DNA from: DASYXT01 sp035934555
Lineage (GTDB): Bacteria > Verrucomicrobiota > Verrucomicrobiia > Limisphaerales > UBA8199
Assembly: GCA_035934555.1 (NCBI GenBank)
Contig: DASYXT010000044.1
Location: 62,001-126,000 of the forward strand
DNA: 64,000 bases
Direction: 5' to 3'
Under the pieces are notes generated by a model. The model saw only the letters and a program-made list of their open reading frames with translations. It was not told where the DNA came from and did not search any database. Both the position numbers and the translations under genes were made by a program. Positions 52,646 to 61,924 of this stretch are shown here, piece by piece. The first letter of the stretch is position 1, and each line of letters begins with the position of its first letter.

Positions 52646-55285
52646 CTAGCGTGCAGAGAAGTCGTGGACAGCGAATACACGACGGCCATCGGGTAATTGG
52701 GCTTCGGCTTCCACCCAGTGCAAGGGCACAGAGCCGGGCTTTAGCGTGAGCTCGCGCTGAACGACCGGGGTTTGGTTGTTGGCTTCCCAGACAATGCGCG
52801 CGCCAGTGAGGTCCAAACCTGGTGACTGAAGGTGCAGCACGACTGGTTTCCTCGGCTGCTGTCCGTCCAGGCCGCTCAACTGACCAGTCGCAGCGCGCCA
52901 GGGCTGCTCTTTGAGGGTGGTTTGCGCCATCAACCACGCCAGGCACCCCAGTGCCCGGGCCTGGTTGAGAATAACGAATTCCTGGCTGAGGTTGAAACCG
53001 TCCTCCCAGCGATCATAGAAGGGATATGGGGCCTTATCGCTGCCATCGGAGGGAAAGCTAAGTTTTTCGGGGATATTCTCGTAACGATAATTCCAGCCCA
53101 AACCAGCCTGAATATTGCCCAAGGGGATGCCCGAGGGGGGCAGGGCTTGTCGGGCGTTCAGCGCGTACTGATCGACAATCGCATGCTGGCGCTTCCAGCC
53201 CAGGCCTGTCAGGTAAACGACGTTAATGGGGTTGCAGCCCTGCTCGTAGTTGAGATTGCTCAACAGTGCTGCGAGCATAGCAGGCCGCAAGTCGCGCTTG
53301 GCGGGATAATCCAACTGGCAGGCGACGGCAAGGTCGAAGGCGGCATCATCTGAGAAGTACCAGCCGACGTTGAGGGCCCGTTTGGCCTCCTCAGGGAGAC
53401 TGGTACCGTAAGCGCTCTGGCTGGCCCAGTGCAGGTCGTCGGCGCCGGCATCAGCGATTTCCTGTTCGCATTGCTCGAGCAGCAGCGGATTGAGTTGCTC
53501 GCGCTTGAGCCTGCCGGTGCGCGCGGCGAAGGCGTAGCTACGGATCGCGCAGCCGTAGGAAGCGTACATGCGCCACCAACCCCAGCGGCGAATGGCCGGA
53601 TCAGATGGGTTGAGCCAGTCCTGCAGTTTCTGATGATACGCGGGGTCGCCCGTGGCCAGATACAGTTCGCAGGCAGCCCAGGTCAGTTCGTCATCATGCA
53701 TGAAATCGTTGCCGTAATGCGTGATCTTCTGGTAGGCACCGTCTTTGCCGTATTTGTCGATGGCGCGTTGGAGGAATTGCCAGCCCTTTTTCGCGCTCGC
53801 CAGGTACCGGGCGGCGGCATCGGGGAACTGCTTGCGGAAAAGGGGCGAGGACGAACATTGGGCGAGGGCGGCGGTGGCGGCCGCGGTGGCGGAGGTGTTC
53901 TTAGGAAAGACGACCTGCGGATCGCCATGGTCGGGCAGGACGTTGTCCTCGTATTCGCGGTCGCGGGGATAAACCAGGAAATAGAAGCCGCCGTCTGAAT
54001 CCTGCATTTTGGCGAGGAAATCGGCTTCCCATTTGGCTTCCTCGAGCAGATCGCTTTTGCCATCGCCGCTTTCGGGCAAACCAAGATTGTCCAGAGCGCC
54101 GGCGCCCGGGAATACATCGGCGGCGAACACGAGGAAGTGGATGAACGCAGCGCTGTTGATGGTGTATTTACTGTAATCGCCGGCGTCATGATGTCCTCCG
54201 CTGACGTCCACTAAGCCTTGGCGGACGAACGGATAAAGCGAAGCCGCGACGGAACTCAGTTGCGGCGCGGTATGCCTCGGGTTGTCTTTGTAATCGGCGC
54301 TCATTTTCGCCAGGCACTCGTTCACGAACGCGAATTTCGGAGCCATAGTGGGGACCTCGGCTGGGCGGGTGTGGCACGGGCCGTGTGTAAAACGAGTGAA
54401 GGGCAGCGCATTGGATGTGCCGCAGCGTTGGTGATAAATGCCCAGAGCGTAAGTACGGGCGAACGCGCCGGCCACTCCGTCATCTATGAGGAACGGAAAG
54501 GAACACCCCAATCCGGGAACAAACAACCGGTATTCGCCGGGAGTCTTGAAACTGGAAAAATCCGCCTGCCAGACGTATTGATAGGAAGGGAAGGGGAAGC
54601 CCTGGTCGGGGCGCGGCGTGAGTGGCCCTCGAAACACTTCACGGTCGGAGCGGGTGTCCATCAGGGCGAAGCTGGGTTGCGAGATCTGGTTGGTGCTGGA
54701 GATGAGATTGGTCAGATTCAGTTCGCCCAAACTGCCCAGGTAATAACCCACCATGGCGGTTTTCGGCAACGCCGGCACGTACCCGGTCTGGTTCACATGA
54801 ATAATGGGGGTCCAGCGCTCGCGCGTCGCCTGAACGCGAAACACCACGCTGGCCGGCCACACCCGCCCATCGGGGTTAGTGACCTGCACCGTGCTCCCTT
54901 CGGGCACAGCCGTTCGCAGTTCCAGATAGAGCGAATTGCCGAGCCGCAAGTCCCATTTGTTCAGCGGTGCGTAGCTGACCCGGCGGCGGAAGCCCACTGC
55001 TGCGACGGGAATGCTGCGGCCGGCGGCCGAAACGACAAGAGCGTCTGGGTGGGGTAAATGAGTTTGACCTAAGGCGTCCACGAAACTCCACTCAGTAAGC
55101 GGGCTGCGGCCCGGGGATTTGGCAGTCGTGAGGTCCAATTCCAGAAGTCGCGGAGTCAACATCAGCAGCCGACTGGTGCCCACGGCGGCGATGCCCAGGT
55201 TCATGTCGTCAGCGGATTGAGCCCCGGCTGAACCCACGACGGTTAGAAGCAAGAGGCAGGCAACCGCACGCGGATGAAGGCTCAT
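52646..55285 (-). CDS. GH9 endoglucanase with Ig-like N-domain
   Basis: 879 residues from ATG 55285. Signal peptide ends Gly-Ser-Ala-Gly-Ala-Gln. A CelD-type Ig-like domain (about 160-270, WTPIIHVNQTGYVPALPKTA) precedes the GH9 (alpha/alpha)6 barrel: SGGHHDAGDYSKYT with catalytic-base Asp at 367-370, LPESGDGKSDLLEEAKWEAD, a GCNPINVVYLTGLGWKRQHA block, and the acid in SQEFVILNQARALGCLAW. Degrades beta-1,4-glucans; secreted. The tail (after ~790) is a beta domain. Confidence 0.92.
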   Translation of the reverse strand: MSLHPRAVACLLLLTVVGSAGAQSADDMNLGIAAVGTSRLLMLTPRLLELDLTTAKSPGRSPLTEWSFVDALGQTHLPHPDALVVSAAGRSIPVAAVGFRRRVSYAPLNKWDLRLGNSLYLELRTAVPEGSTVQVTNPDGRVWPASVVFRVQATRERWTPIIHVNQTGYVPALPKTAMVGYYLGSLGELNLTNLISSTNQISQPSFALMDTRSDREVFRGPLTPRPDQGFPFPSYQYVWQADFSSFKTPGEYRLFVPGLGCSFPFLIDDGVAGAFARTYALGIYHQRCGTSNALPFTRFTHGPCHTRPAEVPTMAPKFAFVNECLAKMSADYKDNPRHTAPQLSSVAASLYPFVRQGLVDVSGGHHDAGDYSKYTINSAAFIHFLVFAADVFPGAGALDNLGLPESGDGKSDLLEEAKWEADFLAKMQDSDGGFYFLVYPRDREYEDNVLPDHGDPQVVFPKNTSATAAATAALAQCSSSPLFRKQFPDAAARYLASAKKGWQFLQRAIDKYGKDGAYQKITHYGNDFMHDDELTWAACELYLATGDPAYHQKLQDWLNPSDPAIRRWGWWRMYASYGCAIRSYAFAARTGRLKREQLNPLLLEQCEQEIADAGADDLHWASQSAYGTSLPEEAKRALNVGWYFSDDAAFDLAVACQLDYPAKRDLRPAMLAALLSNLNYEQGCNPINVVYLTGLGWKRQHAIVDQYALNARQALPPSGIPLGNIQAGLGWNYRYENIPEKLSFPSDGSDKAPYPFYDRWEDGFNLSQEFVILNQARALGCLAWLMAQTTLKEQPWRAATGQLSGLDGQQPRKPVVLHLQSPGLDLTGARIVWEANNQTPVVQRELTLKPGSVPLHWVEAEAQLPDGRRVFAVHDFSAR

Positions 55286-55606
55286 CGAGGGTAATCTGGC
55301 GCACTCCGCTCGAGTGCGGCAAGCGGAGCGCTTAAGTCGAAAGTAAGGAGGGAACAGCGCCCAAGGTACCGAAAAGTTTAAATGCAAGGTGATTCATCAT
55401 GCGCTCTGCGCTCTGCATTTAAATGGGGTCTTTACGCCATATAGCCCTGGGAAAGGACTGGTGGGTCCGCTCGGATTGACCGTAAAAGCGCGTAGGCGAG
55501 AATTTTATTAAAAGACAGTGGCGCAAAAGGGAATCGGCATTAGGTTCACAGCAAGATTTGTAAGGGGTCGAAACTAAAGGAGTGTTAGCCCTACGAGAAA
55601 AAGCTT
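55286..55606. other. Divergent intergenic region
   Basis: Promoter space for GH9 (leftward) and the NarL-type regulator (rightward). AAAGGAGTG lies at 55577, about 25 bases before the regulator ATG, too far to be its ribosome site. Confidence 0.5.
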
Positions 55607-56308
55607 ATGCAAAAGATAAAGGTATTACTGGCGGACGATCACGTGGTGGTGCGGCAAGGTCTCCGGGCACTGCTGGAATCGGAGCCGGACATCGAGATTG
55701 TCGGCGAAGCCGATAACGGGCGACAGGCGACCCAACTGGTGAGGAATCTCTCGCCGGATGTAGCGCTGATCGATATCGCGATGCCGGTGCTCAATGGGTT
55801 GGAAGCGACGCGGCAAATCACGCGCGGTTCCCCCAGCACCCGCGTGCTGGTGCTCTCCTCCTATAGCGACGATGAGTATGTGCAGCAAGTGACGGAGGCG
55901 GGCGCTGCGGGTTACCTGGTGAAACAAACCGCCGCCAACGACTTGCTCAAGGCCATCCGCGAGGCCCACAAGGGCAATGCCTTCTTCAGCCCGTCAATTG
56001 CGAAGCGTTTGCGGGACCAGTGCCGCGAGGTGTTCGTGCGGGGACAGCCGAGCAAGAGACGCACCGACCACCTCACCAGCCGCGAGGCCGAAGTGCTGCA
56101 GTTGATTGCCGAAGGCCGCGCCAACAAGCAAATCGCCGCCGAATTGTGTATCAGCATCAAGACCGTGGAAAAACACCGGCAACAGGTAATGAACAAATTG
56201 GGCATTCACGATGTCGCGGGACTGACGCGGCATGCGATTGCCAAAGGAATCATCGAGACCAATTCTGGTCTGCGCAGCCTGGCCCCGGCCGAGCCGCCTG
56301 CCACTTGA
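55607..56308 (+). CDS. NarL/FixJ-family response regulator
   Basis: 233 residues. Receiver with Asp9/10 and phospho-Asp56 (DVALIDIAMPVLNG); Lys in YLVKQTA. Linker, then LuxR-type HTH (LTSREAEVLQLIAEGRANKQ and IAAELCISIKTVEKHRQQVM). Its kinase is not adjacent. It may control the BON lipoprotein and small membrane protein just downstream. Confidence 0.93.
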   Translation: MQKIKVLLADDHVVVRQGLRALLESEPDIEIVGEADNGRQATQLVRNLSPDVALIDIAMPVLNGLEATRQITRGSPSTRVLVLSSYSDDEYVQQVTEAGAAGYLVKQTAANDLLKAIREAHKGNAFFSPSIAKRLRDQCREVFVRGQPSKRRTDHLTSREAEVLQLIAEGRANKQIAAELCISIKTVEKHRQQVMNKLGIHDVAGLTRHAIAKGIIETNSGLRSLAPAEPPAT

Positions 56309-56420
56309 GCGATAGACCCCATGGCGGGCGCGCCGGACCTGCACTATGCTGATGCGTCGGAAGGTCCGCAGCCGCTGGACACATGTGCCGGCGGGAACAT
56401 TGCGGCCAAAAGGAGGAACA

Positions 56421-56858
56421 ATGAGTTGGAAAGCCCTGCTCGTGCTGACGGCACCGCTGGTTATTGGTTCAGGATGTGTGCAGAGTCACTCAGCACCCCC
56501 GACAGTTTATGTCGTACCCGGCAACACCACAGTCTTGCAACCCACCTCTGATCGGCCCGCGCCGCGCGTTTACCCCGGCCCCAGCACGCCGGAGTTTGGC
56601 AGCACGCCGCCGAGCGCGCCACCGCCGGGCGTTTCCCAAGTTGATTTGGCGGTAGCCCAGCAAGTCAGCCAGGCCTTGAAGACCGATCCCTTGTTGGAAA
56701 GCATCTCGGATAATGTGCAGGCCACAGTTCACAAAGGCGTCGTGACCTTGCGCGGCAGTGTGCCCAGCGAGCATGCGCGCGACCAATTAACCGAACGCAT
56801 TTCCAAGCTGCCGGGAGTGGATCGGCTGGATAACGATGTTGACGTAAACATCCATTAA
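56421..56858 (+). CDS. BON-domain lipoprotein
   Basis: 145 residues from ATG 56421, preceded by AAAGGAGG at ideal spacing. Signal ends Val-Ile-Gly-Ser-Gly-Cys. A Pro/Ser/Thr linker is followed by a BON domain (~75-145: VAQQVSQALKTDPLLESISD, VTLRGSVPSEHARDQLTERI and VDRLDNDVDV). BON domains bind membranes or are stress-related (OsmY-like). Stop overlaps the start of the next small gene. Confidence 0.88.
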   Translation: MSWKALLVLTAPLVIGSGCVQSHSAPPTVYVVPGNTTVLQPTSDRPAPRVYPGPSTPEFGSTPPSAPPPGVSQVDLAVAQQVSQALKTDPLLESISDNVQATVHKGVVTLRGSVPSEHARDQLTERISKLPGVDRLDNDVDVNIH

Positions 56859-57037
56859 TGCGCCGGCGATCTCTTAATGCGCCTCGTGTCCGGCTAGTGC
56901 CTCGCCTTGGGTTTCTCTTGCTGTGGTTGATGGGGGTACCGCTGCCGGCGGCGATGCTGCTAGCGGTGGTGCACGAGTGGTTGCAGGGGAAGTCTTCGTT
57001 CGCAGTCCAAAAGGTGCGCCAGCGTCTTAGACTGTAA
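56858..57037 (+). CDS. Small single-span membrane protein
   Basis: 59 residues, absent from longer-frame lists. Its ATG overlaps the BON stop (TAATG). It has a basic N-terminus (MRRRSLNAPRVRLVPR), one hydrophobic span (LGFLLLWLMGVPLPAAMLLA) and a basic tail ending QKVRQRLRL. The last codons fall in the first copy of the 41-bp tandem repeat, so the tail may be an acquired extension. Coupling argues it is expressed; function unknown. Confidence 0.6.
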   Translation: MRRRSLNAPRVRLVPRLGFLLLWLMGVPLPAAMLLAVVHEWLQGKSSFAVQKVRQRLRL

Positions 57038-57116
57038 AATCGCGCGCCAAACCACCCCTCCAGCGTCTTAGACTGTAAAATCGCGCGCCAAACCACCGCG
57101 CCAGCGTCTTGGACTG
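57019..57116. repeat. 41-bp tandem repeat (two full copies plus a start)
   Basis: CCAGCGTCTTAGACTGTAAA then ATCGCGCGCCAAACCAC occurs at 57019-57055 and again at 57060-57096; a third copy begins at 57101 but switches to CCAGCGTCTTGGACTGCGCC. Spacing is 41 bases. The last part is a palindrome with the following AGCCCTCTGGCG. Confidence 0.85.
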
Positions 57117-57164
57117 CGCCAGCCCTCTGGCGCTTTGGAGAGTCCCTCCCGCGCACTACTGAGA

Positions 57165-57198
57165 ACTCCGCAGCATGGACTACAGCCCAATTTGCCAA
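57165..57198. repeat. Repeat shared with the polymerase-fusion linker
   Basis: CCGCAGCATGGACTACAGCC then CAATTTGCC here matches CCGCAGCATGGACTACACCC AGGTTTGCC at 60589-60617, inside the coding sequence of the fused polymerase. The copies differ at about four bases. Confidence 0.75.
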
Positions 57199-57199
57199 G

Positions 57200-60100
57200 C
57201 TAATGTCGTGAGACGGAACCACCGGCTGATTCCGAGCGGGTGCGCGGTTTGCCGGCGCGTAATACGCGCAACGTATAGCCGCGGCCATTCTCAAAGCACT
57301 CAACCTTCGCATTAATTTCAAGCACGCGATACCGGATAGTGTTCAGGCCATAGGAACGGTAGGTTTGGGCAAAGAGTTCGGTTTCAATGATACCAGTGCG
57401 ATCGGCAATCGTAATGAATTTCATCGGTTCGCCGGTGACCTGGTGAAAAAGGCGTTGCTCGATGATGAGACCGCAGGTGACAATCTGCTGGCCGAGGTAC
57501 TCGCCCAGGCGATTAACCGGACAATAGGTTTCCCAGGCGATATCGGGATACAGTTCGAGCGGATGGCCGCTGACCGGATAACCGAGGAGTTCTTCTTCGG
57601 CCTGGAGGCGTTGCAGACGGGTTGGCTCCGCCAGCGAAATGGCCGGAACGCCAGTGGGAGTGGGGAAAAGTTCGATTTGAGGAGCGAACTGAAAGCGCTC
57701 TGCTCGCACAGGGACGTGCTTGTATTGCCAATATTGTGCCGTGCGGGTTTGGCCGAATTCATCAAAAGCGCCGACGCGGATCAGGGTCTCCATTTCTTCA
57801 GGCAACGCTTGAACGCGGAGAACGAAATCGGGTAGGGAAACAAAAACGGCGCGTTCACGCTCACGCAAAATCGTCTCCCGCGTCCGCAGCGTCAGCCCCT
57901 TCAGATTGAGAATAGGGACACGGATCGCGCCTCCGACCACCGTAAACTGCGGTCCCGGCTGATTGACCGAGGGCGGCAACAGGGGAATGCCGAGCCGGTG
58001 GCATTCCAGGATATAGACCAGGGGAGAATAGAACCCTTTCCCATTGGTGAGCACCGCCGCCATGAACTGCGCGGGGTAATGCAGCTTCAGCCACGCCGAT
58101 TGATACGCCTCGACCCCATAAGCGGTGCTGTGCGCTTTGCAAAAAGCGTAGCCGCGAAACCCGGCCACCAGGTCCCAGACCTCGGCAATCTCCGCGGCGG
58201 TGCGGCCGAGCCGCTGGGCGCAGGCGGCGAACTCGGCTTGGATTTGGTTAATCAGTTCGGTTTTGTTTTTGCCCAGGGCGCGGCGGAGGAGGTCGGCGCG
58301 GCCGGGAGGCAGGCCGGCAAAGGCCTCGCAGATTTGGAGAATATGCTCTTCATAAACGACCAGGCCGTAGGTGCTGCGCAGGCAGCGTTCGAGCGAAGCA
58401 TGAGGGTAGCGGATCGGGCTGAGACCCTGATAGCGCCGGGCAAATTCCATTTTCTTGCTTTCGTTAGCCGCGCCGGGGCGAATGACAGAAACGATCGCGA
58501 TGAGGGTATCGATGTCCCGGGCGTTGCACATCTTGCACAGGGAGATCATCGCGGGGCTTTCGATATGATGCACCGCGCGGGCCTGGCCGGAGGCGATCAG
58601 ACTCCAAACTTGCCGCTCGTCAAAAGGACCGGCAGGGGAGGGCAGGGCGACCATTCCGGTTTCCGATTTCCCATTCCCAATCGAGCTGGGGAAATCGTCC
58701 GTCACCATTTCCAGCACGTCGCGCATTACGGCCAGGCCGCCCTGGGCGAGGATATCCATTTTAATAAGCCCGACGGCTTCAACCGCGTCCATATCGAAAT
58801 GGGTAGTGGGATAGCCTTTGGCCGAGCGGAAGCAGGGGGTGATCTGGCGCATGGGTTGGCGCGAGAGAACCAGTCCGCAAGGATGCATCTTGGGGTAACG
58901 AGGGAAGCCGTCGAGGAAACAGGCCATCTGCAGAGCGGTGGCGTAAGGCTCCTCGCCCAAGGGCAGGTCATGGCATTCGAGGGAATCGGTGACGGCCTGG
59001 GCCAGTTCGCTGGCGCGCGAAAAATGCGGCAGCCGCTCGGTGAAACGGCGAACCTGAAATTCGGAAACACCGAGTACCTTGGCGACCTCGGCAAAGGCGC
59101 TGCGGGATTGGAAGGTGGAAAACCCCCCAACGACGGCGGTCTGCTCGGAGCCGTATTTTTCAAAGATCAAATCAATCACGTCATCTTTGCGGTCGTGGGG
59201 GAAGTCCACGTCAATATCAGGCAGCTTGTTGAGGGCCATGCGTTCTTTGTTAAGGAACCGGCGAAAATACAGGTCAAAACGGATGGGGCAAACGTTGCTG
59301 ATCTCGAGACAATAGCAGGCGAGGGAATCGGCGGCGCTGCCGCGGGTGATCCAGTCAATGCCGCGCCGGCGGCATCCCTGCAGGATGTCCCACATCGCCA
59401 GAAAATATTCTTCGTAACCGACCTCCAGAATCATGGCGAGTTCCTCGTCCAGTTGAGCTTTGAGACGGAGGTGGTTGTGGGGATAGCGGCGTTGGAGCCC
59501 TTCCATCACCAGCCGGCGCAGGAACGCCGCCGGGGCGGAGCCGTCCGGCGGCGAGTAGCTGGGGAATTGCGGTTTGCCCAACTCGAACCTGAAGGAGCAA
59601 CGCTCGGCAATTTCGTGGCTATGCGCCAACAGTCGCGGGTGAGCGGCGAAGAGTTGCTGCAGTTGCGCCGGCGGCGGGAAATGGTACTGGCCGTCCAACC
59701 GCTTTTCGGGATGAGCCTGGCGCAACAAAGTTAGCGTGCGGATGCTTTGGACGATGTCGTACTTCCAGCGGTCGGCCGGCAGAGCATAATGAATGGGAAA
59801 CGAGGCAACCAGCGGGAGAGCGGATGGATTAATGGATTCAGCCAGCGTGGAGGGTGAACTGACAGCGAGGTAAAAGCGGCCCGGGAACAATGGCGCAAGG
59901 GCAGGGGAGGTGCCAACGGCGAGGAGGCCGTCGGTGGGAACATTGAACCATTCATCAGCGACCCTTGAACCACCTCGCGCGTGTTGGCTCCCTCTCCCCC
60001 TCCGAGGGGGAGAGGGAAGGGGTGAGGGGGCAGGTTCATAGGGAGGGAGCCATTGCTGATGCACGAGAGACTGCCCTGGACGAATCCGTGCATAGTGTCC

Positions 60101-61924
60101 CTGAATCCCCTCACCCGCTTTTCGGGCACCCTCTCTCCCTCCGAGGGGGTGAGGGAGGGGGCTCCTCCTGTCGCTGGGCAGGTCCATTGACGAGGTGGAA
60201 TTTTCTGCGCGCTCATCGGCAAGGTTCAGAATCTGGCACAGGTTCTGGTAACCGGTTTGATTTTGGACGTAGAGGCAGAAGCGGTAGCCGTGCCAGTGGA
60301 GTTCGGCGCCGATGATCGGTTTGATCCCCGCCTCGGCGGCTGCCTGGGCGAACTCGACAGCGCCGTGCAGGTTGTTTTTGTCGGTCAAAGCAATCGCCGG
60401 CAGCTCGTAACGTTTCGCCAATTCGATGATGGCGGAGATGGAAAGAGTGGAGTCGAGAAAGGAATAGTAGCTGTGAACGTTCAGCGGGATGCTGGCGATT
60501 TCCGATTTCCGATTTCTGATTTCCGACAGGTGCGCTTCAGAAGCCGTTCCACCCCTCCCAAGCGGGGTGTTACTGTGGAGTCCGCAGCATGGACTACACC
60601 CAGGTTTGCCGATGTTCCCCCCTCTCCCCTTCGGAAGGGGAGAGGGCTGGGGTGAGGGGTCCCGGTATGTAGTCTTTCCCAAGCACCCTTCAGTAATGGA
60701 AGCAGAACCAAAGGCGCGTCGGCGCGTCGGCAACTCGGCGCCAGGACACGAGTGGTCGTGGTCGATGCTGCGGAACACGAAGTCATGGCCGCGGAGCAAG
60801 GCGGCGTGGCCGAATTTTTGACGAAGTTGATCGACGATACCGGCGAGGCGTTGCTGCGCGTCGTGCCGGCGGGCATCAGTATCCAGGGCCAGCGCACCGC
60901 GGAAAGAGCTTTGATAGACGTTGCTGAGTTTGAGCGAGACCAGGCGCAGGCTGACGCGCCGTTGCCAGGCCTTGCGGAGCAAGGCGGTGGTCAGGGAGTA
61001 AATGTCTGTTTCCAGATCGCTGGGTTCATTAAGGCTCTCGGCCGCCTGCTGCTCGTCCATGTCATTGTAGCGGATTTTGACGGTGACAGTGCGGATGCTT
61101 TTGGCGTCCTGGCGCACTTTGGCCATGAGTTTGTCAGCCATGCGGCGGAGGGTCGCCTCCAGGAAGTCTTCGTCGGTGGTATCGACGGCAAAGGTTTCCT
61201 GTTCACCGTAGGATTTGGCCGGAGCGCGCACGGGAATCACGGCGCGCTCATCCAGTCCGTGGGCGAAGCGGTGCAATTGCGGCGCCATCCGGCCCACCAG
61301 CAGGTTAAGCAATTCGACCGGGGTATGGGCGATCTGGCCGATGAACGCCAGGCCGGCCGCATTGAGTTGAATGGCCGTTTTGGGACCAATGCCCGGCAGC
61401 CATTTGTTGGCTAAAGGAGAAAGAAAACCGGCTTCCTGACCCGGTGGCACAAACTCAAAGGCGGAAGGCTTCTTAAGCTTGGAAGCAATTTGGCTGACGA
61501 GTTTGTTGGAGCCAATGCCTTCGCTGACGGAGAGTTTGAGGGCCTGCCGGATGGCCTGCCGGATGGTTTGCGCAATCCCCACGGCGGGTTTGCGCGCCCC
61601 CGTCAGGTCGAAGTATCCCTCATCAATCGAGCCGATCTCCACGTCCGGCGTAAAATCATACGCGTAGGAGAACATCAGCCGCGAGAACAGCTCGTATTTA
61701 TCAAAATCGCCCGGCAAAAGAATGAGTTTGGGGCAAAGGCGGCGCGCGCGGACCGTCGGCATCGGCGTGTAGATGCCAAAGCGGCGCGCTTCGTACGATG
61801 CCGAGGCGATAATGCCGCGCTTTTCGCCACCGACCGCAATCGGTTTGCCGCGCAGCCGCGGGTCGGCCGCCTGCTCGACCGAGGCGAAGAAGGCGTCGGC
61901 ATCCAGGTGGACAATGGCCCTCAT
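57200..61924 (-). CDS. Natural fusion: Y-family polymerase (DinB-like) + DnaE C-family polymerase
   Basis: 1,574 residues in one uninterrupted frame. Residues 1-~395 are a Y-family polymerase: HLDADAFFASVEQ (Asp8), SYEARRFGIYTPMP, GSIDEGYFDLTG (Asp101, Glu102), GIGSNKLVSQIASK, and the helix-hairpin-helix LPGIGPKTAIQL. From ~479 a complete DnaE follows: PHP domain (LNVHSYYSFLDSTLS; ALTDKNNLHGAVEFAQAAAE), palm with PDIDVDF (Asp903, Asp905) and KMDIL (Asp1057), fingers, helix-hairpin-helix, a clamp-like QIELF at 1416-1420, and an OB fold (IVTCGLIIEQRLFHQ to 1550). Usual cassettes encode ImuB and DnaE2 separately. Repeat-derived segments lie at ~418-478 and ~581-655. Overlaps lexA by four bases (ATGA). 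Presumably a LexA-controlled translesion polymerase. Confidence 0.9.
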   Translation of the reverse strand: MRAIVHLDADAFFASVEQAADPRLRGKPIAVGGEKRGIIASASYEARRFGIYTPMPTVRARRLCPKLILLPGDFDKYELFSRLMFSYAYDFTPDVEIGSIDEGYFDLTGARKPAVGIAQTIRQAIRQALKLSVSEGIGSNKLVSQIASKLKKPSAFEFVPPGQEAGFLSPLANKWLPGIGPKTAIQLNAAGLAFIGQIAHTPVELLNLLVGRMAPQLHRFAHGLDERAVIPVRAPAKSYGEQETFAVDTTDEDFLEATLRRMADKLMAKVRQDAKSIRTVTVKIRYNDMDEQQAAESLNEPSDLETDIYSLTTALLRKAWQRRVSLRLVSLKLSNVYQSSFRGALALDTDARRHDAQQRLAGIVDQLRQKFGHAALLRGHDFVFRSIDHDHSCPGAELPTRRRAFGSASITEGCLGKTTYRDPSPQPSPLPKGRGGNIGKPGCSPCCGLHSNTPLGRGGTASEAHLSEIRNRKSEIASIPLNVHSYYSFLDSTLSISAIIELAKRYELPAIALTDKNNLHGAVEFAQAAAEAGIKPIIGAELHWHGYRFCLYVQNQTGYQNLCQILNLADERAENSTSSMDLPSDRRSPLPHPLGGREGARKAGEGIQGHYARIRPGQSLVHQQWLPPYEPAPSPLPSPPRRGRGSQHARGGSRVADEWFNVPTDGLLAVGTSPALAPLFPGRFYLAVSSPSTLAESINPSALPLVASFPIHYALPADRWKYDIVQSIRTLTLLRQAHPEKRLDGQYHFPPPAQLQQLFAAHPRLLAHSHEIAERCSFRFELGKPQFPSYSPPDGSAPAAFLRRLVMEGLQRRYPHNHLRLKAQLDEELAMILEVGYEEYFLAMWDILQGCRRRGIDWITRGSAADSLACYCLEISNVCPIRFDLYFRRFLNKERMALNKLPDIDVDFPHDRKDDVIDLIFEKYGSEQTAVVGGFSTFQSRSAFAEVAKVLGVSEFQVRRFTERLPHFSRASELAQAVTDSLECHDLPLGEEPYATALQMACFLDGFPRYPKMHPCGLVLSRQPMRQITPCFRSAKGYPTTHFDMDAVEAVGLIKMDILAQGGLAVMRDVLEMVTDDFPSSIGNGKSETGMVALPSPAGPFDERQVWSLIASGQARAVHHIESPAMISLCKMCNARDIDTLIAIVSVIRPGAANESKKMEFARRYQGLSPIRYPHASLERCLRSTYGLVVYEEHILQICEAFAGLPPGRADLLRRALGKNKTELINQIQAEFAACAQRLGRTAAEIAEVWDLVAGFRGYAFCKAHSTAYGVEAYQSAWLKLHYPAQFMAAVLTNGKGFYSPLVYILECHRLGIPLLPPSVNQPGPQFTVVGGAIRVPILNLKGLTLRTRETILRERERAVFVSLPDFVLRVQALPEEMETLIRVGAFDEFGQTRTAQYWQYKHVPVRAERFQFAPQIELFPTPTGVPAISLAEPTRLQRLQAEEELLGYPVSGHPLELYPDIAWETYCPVNRLGEYLGQQIVTCGLIIEQRLFHQVTGEPMKFITIADRTGIIETELFAQTYRSYGLNTIRYRVLEINAKVECFENGRGYTLRVLRAGKPRTRSESAGGSVSRH
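59962..60184 (-). repeat. Repeat-derived in-frame insertion in the PHP domain
   Basis: Codes for residues ~581-655 of the fusion (LPSDRRSPLPHPLGGREGAR ... PYEPAPSPLPSPPRRGRGSQ). The DNA has two CCCTC-rich palindromes around 59991-60037 and 60108-60168 of the same type as 60613-60660. Normal DnaE PHP domains lack this. It does not break the frame. Confidence 0.8.
60490..60670 (-). repeat. Repeat-derived linker between the two polymerases
   Basis: Codes for residues ~418-478: RDPSPQPSPLPKGRGGNIGK then PGCSPCCGLHSNTPLGRGG and SEIRNRKSEIAS. The DNA contains CCCCTCTCCCCTTCGGAAGG (palindrome), the CCGCAGCATGGACTACA repeat shared with 57165, and GATTTCCGATTTCCGATTTC direct repeats. Peptides of PSPQPSP type are known translations of mobile palindromes in many genomes. 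Confidence 0.8.

Noticed and set aside
57998..59734. 578-codon antisense frame over DnaE
   Set aside because: Shadow; DnaE motifs on the other strand are decisive.
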